A DNA stretch of 64,000 bases from Terrisporobacter petrolearius (GCF_020748185.1 NZ_JAHZMO010000003.1:1-64000), one strand, 5' to 3'. Positions 8,219 to 16,825 are shown, counted from the stretch's first letter. A program made the numbers and translations. The notes: generated by a model from the letters alone, not told the origin.

Positions 8219-10756
8219 ATGAATAATAAAGAAATAAAAAATAAATCTGTTGCTCTTGCAACTATAGTACTTATGCTTGGTAATTCATCTTGTGTTTTTG
8301 CTGACAACAATATAAGTAAAGATGAAACTGTATACTCTATATTAGATGAAAATGGTAATGTTAATAAAAATATAGTATCAGCATGGATTAATAGTTCATC
8401 TTCTCTTGGAACTATCCATGATGTAAGTTCTCTAAGTAATATAAAAAATGTTAAAGGCGATGAAAAGCCTGAAATTAGTGGAAACAAAATAACTTGGGAT
8501 GTTAAAGATGATGATCTATATTACCAAGGTGAAACTAGCAAGAATTTACCTATTAATGTGGATATTAAATATGAATTAAATGGAAAAGAAATAAATCCTC
8601 AAGATATTCAAGGTAAAAGTGGTCAATTTAAAATTACTTTATCCTTAAAAAATAATGAAAGCCGCCAAGTAACTATAAATGGAAAAAACAGAACTATTTA
8701 TGTTCCTTTTATAACTGCTTCAGAAATTGTTTTAAATAGAGATAATTTTAAAGATATAAAAACAAGCACAGGAGCTTTATTAGATGAAGGAAGTAATTGT
8801 GCTATTACATTTGTATCTATACCAGGTTTCAAAGAATCTCTTGATTTAGATAGTAAGTTCTCTAGTTATCTTGATTTAAAAGATGAGGTTGTTATCGAAG
8901 GAAATACTACTTCTTTTGAAACTCCAAATATAATGATTGCTGCTACAAGTGATGTATCAAAATATCTAGAAGATATAGATGATGATACTAGCTTTGGTGA
9001 TTTAAAACATTCTTTAGATAAATTACAAGACGGTGGTAAAAGCTTAGTAGATGGTGCTAAACAAGTTAGTAATGGTGCTAATACTTTAGATACTAATTAT
9101 AAAAAATTTAATAACGGAGTTAAAACATTAGACAATGGTATAACTACTCTTAATAATGGTGCTTCTCAACTTGTAAGTAAATTACCTGAATTAAATAACG
9201 GAGCTCAAAGTTTATCTAGTGGTCTTAATACTTTAAGCTCCTCTTCTAAGGACTTAAGTAATGGTGTTAATAAAGTTAATTCTGGAGCTTCTAGTTTATC
9301 TAGTGGTCTTAGTACTTTAAGCTCTTCTTCTAAAGATTTAAATAGTGGTGCTAAAAAAGTTAACCATGGAGCTTCTTCTCTATCTAGCGGTCTTAGTACT
9401 TTAAGTTCTTCTTCTAAAGACTTAAGTAGTGGTGCTAAAAAAGTTAGTGATGGAGCTTCTAAATTAAATAGTAACTATTCTGCATTAGATAAAGGTATTA
9501 ATTCTTCATATAGCGGCGCTAGTGAGTTACAAAAAGGGTCTAAACAACTACAAGCTGGTGCTGACAATTTAAAAGAAGGGTTAAGCAATGGTTCTAGCGG
9601 AGTAAATGACTTAATATCTTCTACAAATGTAATTAGATCTCTTGCTTCAAAAATAGAAGGCATCGCTTCTAAATTAAATGCTGGAAGTAGCAGCAAGATT
9701 AAATCTAACCTTTCATCTATAGCTGCTAGAGCATCTGAAAATGGTGACGAAAAAACATTAGCTAATGTACAAGAAATTAGTGATTCACTTAGTAAACAAT
9801 CTTCAAGTATTAGTGGTGCTGCCGATGGCTTAAATAGCATTGCCAAGGGATTAAATGATTTAGCTGATAAACAAGAAAGTGGTCTAAAATCTTTAGCCAA
9901 AGGCATTAATTCTGCAGTAGCTGGTGCTAAAAAACTTTCTTCTGGTCTGAGTGACCTTAATAGTGGATTATCGGATTTAAAAACTGGTTTAGGAGAAATA
10001 AGCAAAGGTTCTAGCTCTGTTTCTAGTGGACTAAAAACCCTAAGTGATGGTAGTTCAAATTTGGCAAATGGTTCTTCTAAACTTGCTAAAGGTGCTTCTG
10101 ATGCTTACTCTGGTAGTGCTAGTTTAACTTCTGGTACTTCTAGTCTTGCTAAAGGTTCTTCTATGCTTGCTAAAGGTGCTTCTGATGCTTACTCTGGTAG
10201 TGCTAGTTTAACTTCTGGTACTTCTAGACTTGCTAAAGGTTCCTCTATGCTTGCTAAAGGTGCTTCTGATGCTTACTCTGGTAGCAAGACTTTAGCTAAC
10301 GGTACTTCCCTATTAGAATCTGGCGGAAAAGCATTGGCTGATGGAGTGGGTACATTAAAGAATGGTTCCTCTGAACTTTCTAGCAATTCCGAAAAAATCT
10401 CAGCTGGAATAGGAACATTATCTAGTGGTACTGACCAATTATATTCAGGCGCTAAAAAGCTTCAAAATGAAGGTTTAAATAAACTTGCTAAAGAAGGAGA
10501 TTCTTTAATAAGTTCTTTAGATGGATCTATGGAAGTTAAAGACAAGTTAATAGACGCTGCTAAAGGATATGATAACTTTACTGGCATAAGTGATAGCATG
10601 GATGGTAGCGTAAAATTTGTAATGAAAGTAAAAGCTGAAGATTCCAATAAAGAAGAAGCTTCTGATACTAAAAATGATGATGCAAAAAAAGTTGATAACA
10701 GTGAAAGTTCTAGTAGTAATTTTATCGACTGGATAAAGAGCAAGTTTAATAAATAG
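8219..10756 (+). CDS. Secreted heptad-repeat (xxxLxxG) protein paired with MMPL exporter
   Basis: The 845-residue protein starts with a signal peptide (VALATIVLMLGNSSCVFA) and then a globular domain of about 230 residues. From about residue 270 to 720 it consists of seven-residue repeats ending in Gly (xxxLxxG, as in SSGLSTLSSSSKDLSSG), a pattern known from YhgE/Pip-type envelope proteins. A spacer with coiled-coil character lies around residues 420-560. There is no C-terminal membrane helix or sorting signal; the tail FIDWIKSKF is amphipathic. Its place 20 bases after the MMPL gene suggests it is the extracytoplasmic partner of the exporter, but this is not demonstrated. Codons in the repeats are very uniform. 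Confidence 0.75.
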   Translation: MNNKEIKNKSVALATIVLMLGNSSCVFADNNISKDETVYSILDENGNVNKNIVSAWINSSSSLGTIHDVSSLSNIKNVKGDEKPEISGNKITWDVKDDDLYYQGETSKNLPINVDIKYELNGKEINPQDIQGKSGQFKITLSLKNNESRQVTINGKNRTIYVPFITASEIVLNRDNFKDIKTSTGALLDEGSNCAITFVSIPGFKESLDLDSKFSSYLDLKDEVVIEGNTTSFETPNIMIAATSDVSKYLEDIDDDTSFGDLKHSLDKLQDGGKSLVDGAKQVSNGANTLDTNYKKFNNGVKTLDNGITTLNNGASQLVSKLPELNNGAQSLSSGLNTLSSSSKDLSNGVNKVNSGASSLSSGLSTLSSSSKDLNSGAKKVNHGASSLSSGLSTLSSSSKDLSSGAKKVSDGASKLNSNYSALDKGINSSYSGASELQKGSKQLQAGADNLKEGLSNGSSGVNDLISSTNVIRSLASKIEGIASKLNAGSSSKIKSNLSSIAARASENGDEKTLANVQEISDSLSKQSSSISGAADGLNSIAKGLNDLADKQESGLKSLAKGINSAVAGAKKLSSGLSDLNSGLSDLKTGLGEISKGSSSVSSGLKTLSDGSSNLANGSSKLAKGASDAYSGSASLTSGTSSLAKGSSMLAKGASDAYSGSASLTSGTSRLAKGSSMLAKGASDAYSGSKTLANGTSLLESGGKALADGVGTLKNGSSELSSNSEKISAGIGTLSSGTDQLYSGAKKLQNEGLNKLAKEGDSLISSLDGSMEVKDKLIDAAKGYDNFTGISDSMDGSVKFVMKVKAEDSNKEEASDTKNDDAKKVDNSESSSSNFIDWIKSKFNK
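9211..9462 (+). repeat. 84-bp tandem repeats, first block, in the heptad-repeat gene
   Basis: Units starting at 9211, 9295 and 9379 share the same sequence with scattered changes. Each is 84 bases, i.e. 28 residues or four heptads, so recombination between copies keeps frame and heptad phase. Confidence 0.85.
10082..10293 (+). repeat. 84-bp tandem repeats, second block, in the heptad-repeat gene
   Basis: Near-identical 84-base units start at 10082 and 10166, and a partial third copy at 10250. Only a few base changes separate the first two, which points to recent duplication. Confidence 0.9.
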
Positions 10757-10778
10757 ATATTACCATTTTACCTCTTTA

Positions 10779-10819
10779 TAAGGAGCAAAGGAAAATAATT
10801 ATGACCTTGCTCCTTTTTA
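10779..10819 (+). terminator. Terminator of the MMPL operon
   Basis: AAGGAGCAA-AGG pairs with CC-TTGCTCCTT across a loop, followed by TTTTTAATT. Confidence 0.75.
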
Positions 10820-10922
10820 ATTACATATTTTTCTCTTGTTTGTGAAAAAATGTATGTAAGAGCATAACTTATATTATAATAAATCTATGCTTTACATAAA
10901 ACTGAAATTGAGGGATGGTTAA

Positions 10923-11567
10923 ATGGATAAAGACGTAATATTGAAAGAAACCAAATCATTTGTAAAAAATAAATTATATAAAGAAGGCTCTGGCCATGAT
11001 TGGTTTCATATAAAAAGAGTTTATAATTTGGCTACTTATATTTGTGAAAATGAAGGGGGAGATGAATTCATTATTAAAATGACTTCTCTACTTCATGATA
11101 TTGATGATTGGAAATTTAGCAATAATAATAAAACAACAGAAAGCTTTTTAAAATCCATTAGTGTTGATGAAGAGTCTATTTATAAAATAATGAATATAAT
11201 CACCACCATGTCCTATAAAGGCGGTGTAATAAATTCTTATCAAAACAATCTAGAAGGAAAAATTGTTCAAGATGCTGATAGATTAGATGCTATGGGTGCC
11301 ATAGGCATAGCAAGAGCTTTTACATATGGTGGCAGTAAAAATAAATTAATGTATGATCCTCATATTAAACCTAAAAATTTTCAAAACCTAGATGAAGTAA
11401 AAAATCTTGATAACCACACAATAAATCATTTCTATGAAAAATTACTTAAGCTTAAAGATTTAATAAACACAGATACTGCTAAACAAATTGCTGAAGAAAG
11501 ACATAGATTTATGGAAATTTATTTGGATGAGTTTTATTATGAATGGAATTTTAATAAAGAAAAATAA
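10923..11567 (+). CDS. HD-domain phosphohydrolase
   Basis: A 214-residue soluble HD-superfamily metal-dependent phosphohydrolase. The metal ligands are His29 (HDWFHIKRV), His58-Asp59 (LLHDIDDW) and Asp119 region (QDADRLDAMGAIG). The family includes YedJ-like nucleotide phosphohydrolases; the substrate here is unknown. The gene stands alone between two terminators. GAGGGATGG precedes the ATG. Confidence 0.85.
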   Translation: MDKDVILKETKSFVKNKLYKEGSGHDWFHIKRVYNLATYICENEGGDEFIIKMTSLLHDIDDWKFSNNNKTTESFLKSISVDEESIYKIMNIITTMSYKGGVINSYQNNLEGKIVQDADRLDAMGAIGIARAFTYGGSKNKLMYDPHIKPKNFQNLDEVKNLDNHTINHFYEKLLKLKDLINTDTAKQIAEERHRFMEIYLDEFYYEWNFNKEK

Positions 11568-11573
11568 TCAATA

Positions 11574-11610
11574 AAAAGTCCTATAAATAATATAGGACTT
11601 ATCTTTTTAA
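11574..11610. terminator. Bidirectional terminator between HD and lipoprotein genes
   Basis: AAGTCCTATA and TATAGGACTT form the stem, with A-rich sequence on the left and T-rich on the right, serving both convergent genes. Confidence 0.75.
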
Positions 11611-12116
11611 TAAAATTGCTTTACTTTTTCCATTCCTCTGTTTTCCATTATCTTTACAGAATCTGCCTTAATAACTAAGTTTCCATCTTCCTCTTCTAAC
11701 TTACCTAAAACTTTTATCCAATCATTTTCTTTTGGCAAATCTCCATCATAGTCAAATTCTAATCCACACTTAGTTTCAACCTTTTTATACTCTTCATCTT
11801 CGTGTACAGAGTCATCATCATGGTTATGTTCTACTGTATCGGTTAATCTATACACATATAAATGATTTTTATTATCTTTATTTTTTAATTTTATAAACAT
11901 ACCTTCTAGTTCTATGGTTTTGCCCACATATTTGCTACTATCTAAATAAATATCGTTTATATAGTCAACATATACATTTTCCATTATTTTAATTATTTCT
12001 TGAGAATCTTCATTTTTATGTATTTCAGCACTTTCGCTAGATACTTTTTTATTACATCCTGTCATAATAATTATTGTACATAAACTAATTAGTATAATAC
12101 CAAATACTTTCTTCAC
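11607..12116 (-). CDS. Putative lipoprotein with His/Asp-rich insert and OB-like domain
   Basis: The 169-residue protein has a lipoprotein signal peptide ending in the lipobox MTGC (Cys21) and is probably anchored outside the membrane. Residues 55-165 (VGKTIELEGMFIKL ... WIKVLGKLEEEDGNLVI) resemble the small beta-barrel at the C-terminus of TIGR03943/YcgQ-type proteins, though the similarity is loose. An insert EHNHDDDSVHEDEE is rich in His and acidic residues and may bind a divalent metal. The start is GTG at 12116 with GGAGGT nine bases ahead. Confidence 0.55.
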   Translation of the reverse strand: MKKVFGIILISLCTIIIMTGCNKKVSSESAEIHKNEDSQEIIKIMENVYVDYINDIYLDSSKYVGKTIELEGMFIKLKNKDNKNHLYVYRLTDTVEHNHDDDSVHEDEEYKKVETKCGLEFDYDGDLPKENDWIKVLGKLEEEDGNLVIKADSVKIMENRGMEKVKQFY

Positions 12117-12183
12117 TTATTGACCTCCAAAATATGTATTAAATATTTTGTCTTATCTTATCATGAAGAAAAAAATGTGTCAA

Positions 12184-13095
12184 TTATTCTTCTTCCGTAG
12201 TAGCCGACTCCAATAAAAGTTCTTGGGATTTTATTTTATCGCTATACACCTCACTGATAAATGTAGATCCTAATATTAATATTCCTCCAATAACTTGTAA
12301 TAAACTCATACTTTCATTTAAAACTATAGCTGACATAAATATTGCAAAAATGGGATCCACATAGGAATAAATAGCCACCGTCTGACTTTCTATTTTTTGA
12401 ATAACAGTAAAATATAATAAATATGCTATTCCTGTATGAACTACCCCTAATATTAGTAATAGAATTATCGACTGACTAGAAACACCTACTAAACTCATTT
12501 TTTCTGTGAAAATTACATAAGGTATCAGAAATATAGCTGATACTGATAGCTGTACTATGGCACTATCTCTACCTGAAATACCCTTTAAAAATTTATTTAA
12601 TATTACTACACCTGTATAAAAACATGCTGCACTTAAGCCATAGAGTATTCCAACCATATTATTTTTCCCTATACTACTTTTATCAATTCCCACAATACAA
12701 AGCATTCCTATCATGGCTGCAACTATACAAGAAACTTTTACTGAGTTTAGTTTTTCTTTTAATAAAAATGGTGATAAAAACATGACTATTATTGGTGCTA
12801 AGTAATAACAAATTGTTGCTGTAGAAATAGTTGTGTAGTGATAAGCTTGAAATAAGAAAATCCAATTAAAACCTAAGCATATTCCACAACATATTAATAT
12901 CAATAAGTTTGATTTTATCTTTTCCTTGGATAAACTTTCTTTTGATATCATACTGAAAATTATCAAAAAAATACTTCCTACAATTGCTCTTACCAATGCT
13001 ATTTGGCTAGACGTAAAATTAATATATCTAACAAATATACCAATACTACCCCAAATTAACATGGAAATAATAAGACCTAATTTATATTTTTTCAT
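12184..13095 (-). CDS. EamA/DMT-family transporter
   Basis: A 303-residue protein with about ten membrane helices in two EamA halves (about residues 5-135 and 148-285), the layout of drug/metabolite exporters such as RhaT or YdcZ relatives. The pieces SMIWGSIGIFVRY, in the first helix, and YSYVDPIFAIFMSAIVLNE, in the second half, are typical. The substrate is unknown. ACCTCCC (minus strand GGGAGGT) lies before the ATG. The upstream region holds palindromic operator-like sites at 13242-13271. Confidence 0.88.
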   Translation of the reverse strand: MKKYKLGLIISMLIWGSIGIFVRYINFTSSQIALVRAIVGSIFLIIFSMISKESLSKEKIKSNLLILICCGICLGFNWIFLFQAYHYTTISTATICYYLAPIIVMFLSPFLLKEKLNSVKVSCIVAAMIGMLCIVGIDKSSIGKNNMVGILYGLSAACFYTGVVILNKFLKGISGRDSAIVQLSVSAIFLIPYVIFTEKMSLVGVSSQSIILLLILGVVHTGIAYLLYFTVIQKIESQTVAIYSYVDPIFAIFMSAIVLNESMSLLQVIGGILILGSTFISEVYSDKIKSQELLLESATTEEE

Positions 13096-13167
13096 ATACT
13101 ACCTCCCTTTTACTTATTAATCTTTATATACTTTCAACATACTCTGATACAATTTTAGACAATAATA

Positions 13168-13224
13168 TCATTTATTGCTGTAAGAGTGGCCTGTATTCAT
13201 AAAAATTTCTTTTATATTATTCAT
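13168..13224 (-). CDS. Possible 18-residue leader peptide upstream of the EamA gene
   Basis: A tiny frame starting with ATG at 13224 follows GGGAGAG at a good spacing and encodes MNNIKEIFMNTGHSYSNK. It lies between the palindromic operator region and the EamA gene. It could be a leader peptide, a remnant of a larger gene, or chance. No run of regulatory codons is evident. Confidence 0.2.
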   Translation of the reverse strand: MNNIKEIFMNTGHSYSNK

Positions 13225-13241
13225 TTAGCGCTCTCCCTTAA

Positions 13242-13271
13242 TAACAAAACTTGTTATATAAATTATAACAA
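13242..13271. promoter_or_regulatory. Overlapping TAACAA/TTGTTA inverted repeats upstream of the EamA gene
   Basis: TAACAA-aac-TTGTTA (13242-13256) and TTGTTATA-taaat-TATAACAA (13251-13271) share a half-site. On the minus strand a TATAAT lies inside. This is the kind of site MarR- or TetR-type repressors bind, overlapping a likely promoter for the EamA transporter. The cognate regulator is not next door. Confidence 0.45.
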
Positions 13272-13400
13272 ATGGTAAATATAATTAGTTTAATATTCTA
13301 AATTTTATAAAAATTTTTATTTTAGTCACATCTATTATCTTTTTCACTATATAATATTATATAGAGTAATCTAAATTTTTAATTGAAGAGGACGAGTATA

Positions 13401-14117
13401 ATGAGGAAAGTAAAAAAGATTAACACGATGATTAAGGCTTTTTATAATATATTTGGCACGCTTCCTTTGTTAATAACCCTATATATATACCCCTTAATCC
13501 CCAACAAGATTCCTATTCACTATTGGATGAATGGAACTATCGATAGATGGGGAAGTAAAAATGAATTATTTATTGTTCCAATAATAATTTTTTTATTGTT
13601 TGTTATTTTTAAACCTAAGTTCTTTTTTTTAAGTTTTAATTATGAACCTGAAGATAAAATAACAAGATGGAATAACTATTATTTTTTGGTAATATTAAAT
13701 ATTTTAGTATATACAAATATATATATTTCTTTAAACTATGAGACTTGCTTAAATAATTTTAACTTTTACAATTTTTTTGCTTGTGCTATTTGCTTTCTAT
13801 TTGGCTTTTATGGTAACTATATACCTAATTGTAATAAAATCTCTAGTTTTTCTATAAGAAATAAATACACCTTAGAAAATCATATTATTTGGCACAAAAC
13901 TCATAGATTTTGTGGAATACTCTGGTTTACTGGTAGCGTCACATTCTTTCCTATGCTTTTGTTTATCAGTAACTATTATCTTTTAGCTATTGTAATCTTA
14001 ATGTTATGTATTTTTTTAATATCTCCCATTATATATATGAAATATCTTCATGAGAAACATATTAAAGATGAGTTGAAAAATAATACTATGAAAAAAAAAA
14101 TCCAGCATTCTCATTAA
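13401..14117 (+). CDS. SdpI-family/DUF1648 membrane protein
   Basis: The 238-residue membrane protein begins with a DUF1648 domain (YIYPLIPNKIPIHYWMNGTIDRWGS is the family's P-x-x-I-P-x-H-(F/Y/W) pattern). It continues with helices around a WHKTHRFCGILWFTGS segment characteristic of SdpI, the immunity protein against the SdpC cannibalism toxin in Bacillus subtilis. Six membrane helices are likely. AGAGGACG precedes the ATG at 13401, which I prefer over the in-frame TTG at 13383. No toxin gene is nearby, so an immunity role is speculative. Confidence 0.75.
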   Translation: MRKVKKINTMIKAFYNIFGTLPLLITLYIYPLIPNKIPIHYWMNGTIDRWGSKNELFIVPIIIFLLFVIFKPKFFFLSFNYEPEDKITRWNNYYFLVILNILVYTNIYISLNYETCLNNFNFYNFFACAICFLFGFYGNYIPNCNKISSFSIRNKYTLENHIIWHKTHRFCGILWFTGSVTFFPMLLFISNYYLLAIVILMLCIFLISPIIYMKYLHEKHIKDELKNNTMKKKIQHSH

Positions 14118-14120
14118 TTA

Positions 14121-14159
14121 AAAAAGACTGTAGATAACTATACTATCTACAGTCTTTTT
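14121..14159 (+). terminator. Terminator of the SdpI-like gene
   Basis: GACTGTAGATA pairs with TATCTACAGTC, flanked by A5 and T5 runs, so it can work in both directions. Confidence 0.85.
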
Positions 14160-14266
14160 AACTATATTCTCCTACAAATTTGCTAATTCAAATTTGTAAT
14201 GAGTTTTCTCGAATATATATTATATTAAGATCAAATGATTTTCATTTATTTTTATATGCTATAACT

Positions 14267-14297
14267 AAAAAAATCCAACCATTATGATGGAAGGATT
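14267..14297 (-). terminator. Terminator of the PfkB kinase gene
   Basis: On the minus strand AATCCTTCCAT pairs with ATGGTTGGATT (with an internal TT/TT mismatch) and is followed by TTTTT. Confidence 0.6.
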
Positions 14298-14310
14298 CTA
14301 ATTTTAAAGA

Positions 14311-15267
14311 TTATTTATTATATTTTACATGAGTCCATTGTATATTATCAACATATTTTTTAACTAAATCATAGCACATATCGGGATGAATAGTTTCTTC
14401 TGTTGATATAGTTATAGTTGACATGGAAATAGCAAACTTAAGCGTATCTATCAAAGAAATATTTTCCATATATCCATAGGCTATTCCTGCAACAAAAGAA
14501 TCTCCGGCTCCTGTCACATTTACAACTTTAACATCATTAGCTTTTAATTTACCTTCTTCTACTCCGTTGTTATAGTATATTCCGTCTTCATCTAGTGTAA
14601 TAAATACATTTTTTATTCCTAAATCAATAAAGTAATTTCCAGCTTTTTTTACATCTTCGTCATTTTTAATTTTAAATCCACACATTATTTCAGCTTCATA
14701 TCTGTTTGGCTTTATAGTATGGAAATACTTTATTAAATGTTTTATACCTTCTGCTTTTGCAGCAGATACAGGATCTAATATGAATTTAGTTTCTCCACTA
14801 AAATTTTTAAGTATATGTTCTACTATGTCCGGTCTATCTGAATCTAATATCATATATTCAGAATTTTTTATTGTTTCTGCCTTAGAGTCGATAAATTCAG
14901 TAGTAAATTTGTCTATTATTTTCATATCTACTACAGCTGATACCATCTCTCCTTGGTGGTTAAGTATTGCCATATATGTTGGTGTATGCCCACCTTCTAT
15001 AATTAATGAATCACTCATATCATAATTCATAAGCTTTGAATGTTCTATCATTCTATTTCCAGTTTCATCATCACCTAAGATTGATATAAACTTAGTATTA
15101 ACTCCTACTCTAGACATGCATTCAGCTATGTTTCTGCAAACACCTCCAAAAGAAGTCTTCACCTGACCTGGGTTAGAGTCATTGCATCTATAATTATTAT
15201 CCGTAAATCCACAAATATCAAAAACTGATACTCCGAATACTAATGCATAGGAATTTGTATTTTTCAT
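14311..15267 (-). CDS. PfkB-family carbohydrate kinase, pseudouridine-kinase-like
   Basis: The 318-residue ribokinase-fold kinase shows both PfkB signatures: the N-terminal GGVCRNIAECMSRVG (about residues 41-55) and the C-terminal VNVTGAGDSFVAGIAYG with the catalytic Asp in GAGDS. The N-terminal DSNPG plus GGV-RNIAE pattern is shared with YeiC/PsuK pseudouridine kinases. The usual partner, the pseudouridine-5'-phosphate glycosidase PsuG, is not adjacent. The specific substrate is therefore uncertain. Monocistronic. Confidence 0.75.
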   Translation of the reverse strand: MKNTNSYALVFGVSVFDICGFTDNNYRCNDSNPGQVKTSFGGVCRNIAECMSRVGVNTKFISILGDDETGNRMIEHSKLMNYDMSDSLIIEGGHTPTYMAILNHQGEMVSAVVDMKIIDKFTTEFIDSKAETIKNSEYMILDSDRPDIVEHILKNFSGETKFILDPVSAAKAEGIKHLIKYFHTIKPNRYEAEIMCGFKIKNDEDVKKAGNYFIDLGIKNVFITLDEDGIYYNNGVEEGKLKANDVKVVNVTGAGDSFVAGIAYGYMENISLIDTLKFAISMSTITISTEETIHPDMCYDLVKKYVDNIQWTHVKYNK

Positions 15268-15443
15268 AATATAATCGTAACCTTTCTAAGAAATTATTTT
15301 TATATTTTAACATATTTTTAACGTTAATTTCTACAAATTTCAACATTTTCACAATGTATTTTTTTTACATATTATATAAATTTATTTTTCCACATCTATA
15401 ATAACTTATTAGTCACGAAAATATTCCCATAATTATTACATAT

Positions 15444-15470
15444 AAAAAGGAGTGATGAGGCTCCTTTTTA
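15444..15470 (-). terminator. Terminator of the PadR operon
   Basis: AAAAAGGAG pairs with CTCCTTTTT; it follows the last gene of the minus-strand operon 15482-16637. Confidence 0.75.
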
Positions 15471-15481
15471 TATGCCACATT

Positions 15482-15736
15482 CTATTTCCCCAAGATTTTA
15501 TTTAACATTTTACGTTTATAATTTTTTATTTTTTCCAAATTATAAGTCTCACAGTATAGTCCAAATAGTATTAATATTAAACCTAAACTTATTAAAAACC
15601 CTTGTAAAAATCCTTTAATAAAATCCGGTAAAATAATATAAAATATTTGAAGCTGACTTATTAGAAATGAAATACCACTAAAAATCAAGCCAATACAAAT
15701 GTATTTTTTATTATTATTCATGTTTACCTTCCCCAA
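15482..15736 (-). CDS. Small membrane protein in the PadR operon
   Basis: An 84-residue protein with two hydrophobic helices (about residues 10-30 and 33-60) and a basic tail (KIKNYKRKMLNK). I do not recognise a family. It follows the DUF2812 gene by nine bases and so belongs to the PadR-controlled operon. Confidence 0.6.
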   Translation of the reverse strand: MGKVNMNNNKKYICIGLIFSGISFLISQLQIFYIILPDFIKGFLQGFLISLGLILILFGLYCETYNLEKIKNYKRKMLNKILGK

Positions 15737-15745
15737 ATAAAATTT

Positions 15746-16291
15746 CTATTTATCTTCCATTTTTTCATTCATTATATCAAGACCTTTTTTTATCCATAGA
15801 AAAATTCCCCAGAACAATACTGCTTCAATTCCAATAATTATATTCATATGTTTTATTGCAATAAATGTATATGCCAAAGATATTACAAGTTCTACTGCAA
15901 ATATAACTTTACCTAATTTACACCATCTCCCTAACATTTCTTTGTAAGAAGTATGATCTGTGTATATTTCATATTCACTAGCGTCACTATTTTCATTGTA
16001 TTCTTTTCTAAAGTAATTCCAACCATTGTAAGTTGAGTTGATATATTCCCATCCTAAATCTTCAAACATCTCCATATATCTTTTTTTCTCTATTGATTCT
16101 CTTATGATTTCTGGATTATAGTCTATTTTATATACATATTTTTTTGAACCATCTTTTTCATATACACTGTGGAAACAACCTCCCTTTATAAGTTGCCATC
16201 CCCCATTACTATTCTCATTTATAAAATCTTCTTCTTTTTCATAATCCCAAGCCGTATATGTTCTATATGATCTTTTTAATTCTTTTCCCAT
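15746..16291 (-). CDS. DUF2812 domain protein
   Basis: The 181-residue protein begins with a DUF2812 domain: the YTAWDYEKEEDFI and GWQLIKGG pieces, and a second copy of the pattern around FEDLGWEYINSTYNGWNYF. Two membrane helices follow at about residues 133-170. DUF2812 proteins are almost always encoded next to a PadR regulator, as here, but their job is unknown. It is translated 19 bases after padR. Confidence 0.85.
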   Translation of the reverse strand: MGKELKRSYRTYTAWDYEKEEDFINENSNGGWQLIKGGCFHSVYEKDGSKKYVYKIDYNPEIIRESIEKKRYMEMFEDLGWEYINSTYNGWNYFRKEYNENSDASEYEIYTDHTSYKEMLGRWCKLGKVIFAVELVISLAYTFIAIKHMNIIIGIEAVLFWGIFLWIKKGLDIMNEKMEDK

Positions 16292-16310
16292 TTTTATTAT
16301 CCCCCTATTT

Positions 16311-16637
16311 TTATATCTTGTCTTCTATTAACTTTGCGCTATTTAGCAGCTCTTTAAGCCTTTTTATTTCACCATATAATATATTTGTTCCTTCTTCTGT
16401 TATTTCATATGTTCTTCTTCTATCATCACTGTCATCCACTGTTATACTATCTCTTATCCACCCTTTTTTTATCATTTTGCTTACTGCAGTATACATTGTT
16501 CCCGACCCTATTTTCACCCTATTATCTGAAAATTTCATAGCATCTTGCATTATTCCATAACCGTGATTAGGTCCTTTATATAAACAGAGCAAAATATAGT
16601 AATAGCTTTCTGTTAAAGGTTCATACTTCTTTGTCAT
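16311..16637 (-). CDS. PadR-family transcriptional regulator
   Basis: A 108-residue PadR-type winged-helix repressor of the short (PadR-s2) class. Characteristic pieces are LTESYYYILLCLYKGPNHGYGIM at the N-terminus (quoted in parts: ESYYYILL, PNHGYGIMQ), the KIGSGTMYTAVSKMIKKGWI wing helix region, and DDRRRTYEITEEG. It heads a three-gene operon and probably represses it through the inverted repeat at 16671-16729. Confidence 0.9.
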   Translation of the reverse strand: MTKKYEPLTESYYYILLCLYKGPNHGYGIMQDAMKFSDNRVKIGSGTMYTAVSKMIKKGWIRDSITVDDSDDRRRTYEITEEGTNILYGEIKRLKELLNSAKLIEDKI

Positions 16638-16670
16638 CCATTATCATTCCTTCCTTTGTTGTGTTGCATG

Positions 16671-16729
16671 ACGATATATCGTGATACGATATACCTAGCT
16701 TATTTATATCGTATCACGACATATATCGT
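16671..16729. promoter_or_regulatory. Long inverted repeat: predicted PadR operator and promoter
   Basis: The arms 16671-16693 and 16705-16729 are nearly perfect inverted copies (ACGATATAT and GTGATACGATATA against TATATCGTATCAC and ATATATCGT). Each arm is itself partly palindromic, so it may hold two dimer sites. On the minus strand a promoter TTGACC, 17 bases, TACGAT overlaps the right arm (16739 leftwards). This is probably the PadR binding site. Confidence 0.65.
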
Positions 16730-16772
16730 AGGTCAACATATTTTGAATATTATTTTACTATTTATTACCAAT

Positions 16773-16799
16773 ATAAAAGACTAGAGAGTTTTCTCTAGC
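16773..16799 (-). terminator. Terminator of the ABC transporter operon
   Basis: On the minus strand CTAGAGA, loop AAAC, TCTCTAG, then TCTTTTAT. Confidence 0.65.
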
Positions 16800-16825
16800 C
16801 TAATAAATTAAAATATGCTTTCACT

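Noticed and set aside
9475..10005. Long open frame antisense to the heptad-repeat gene
   Set aside because: It is a by-product of the skewed codons of the repeats on the other strand; no ribosome binding site or recognisable protein.
9211..10293. Regular 84-bp repeats as a CRISPR array
   Set aside because: The repeats are contiguous, in frame and code for heptads; there are no spacers and no cas genes.
13401..14117. Complete Sdp cannibalism toxin-immunity locus
   Set aside because: Only an SdpI-like membrane protein is present; no sdpABC-like genes flank it.
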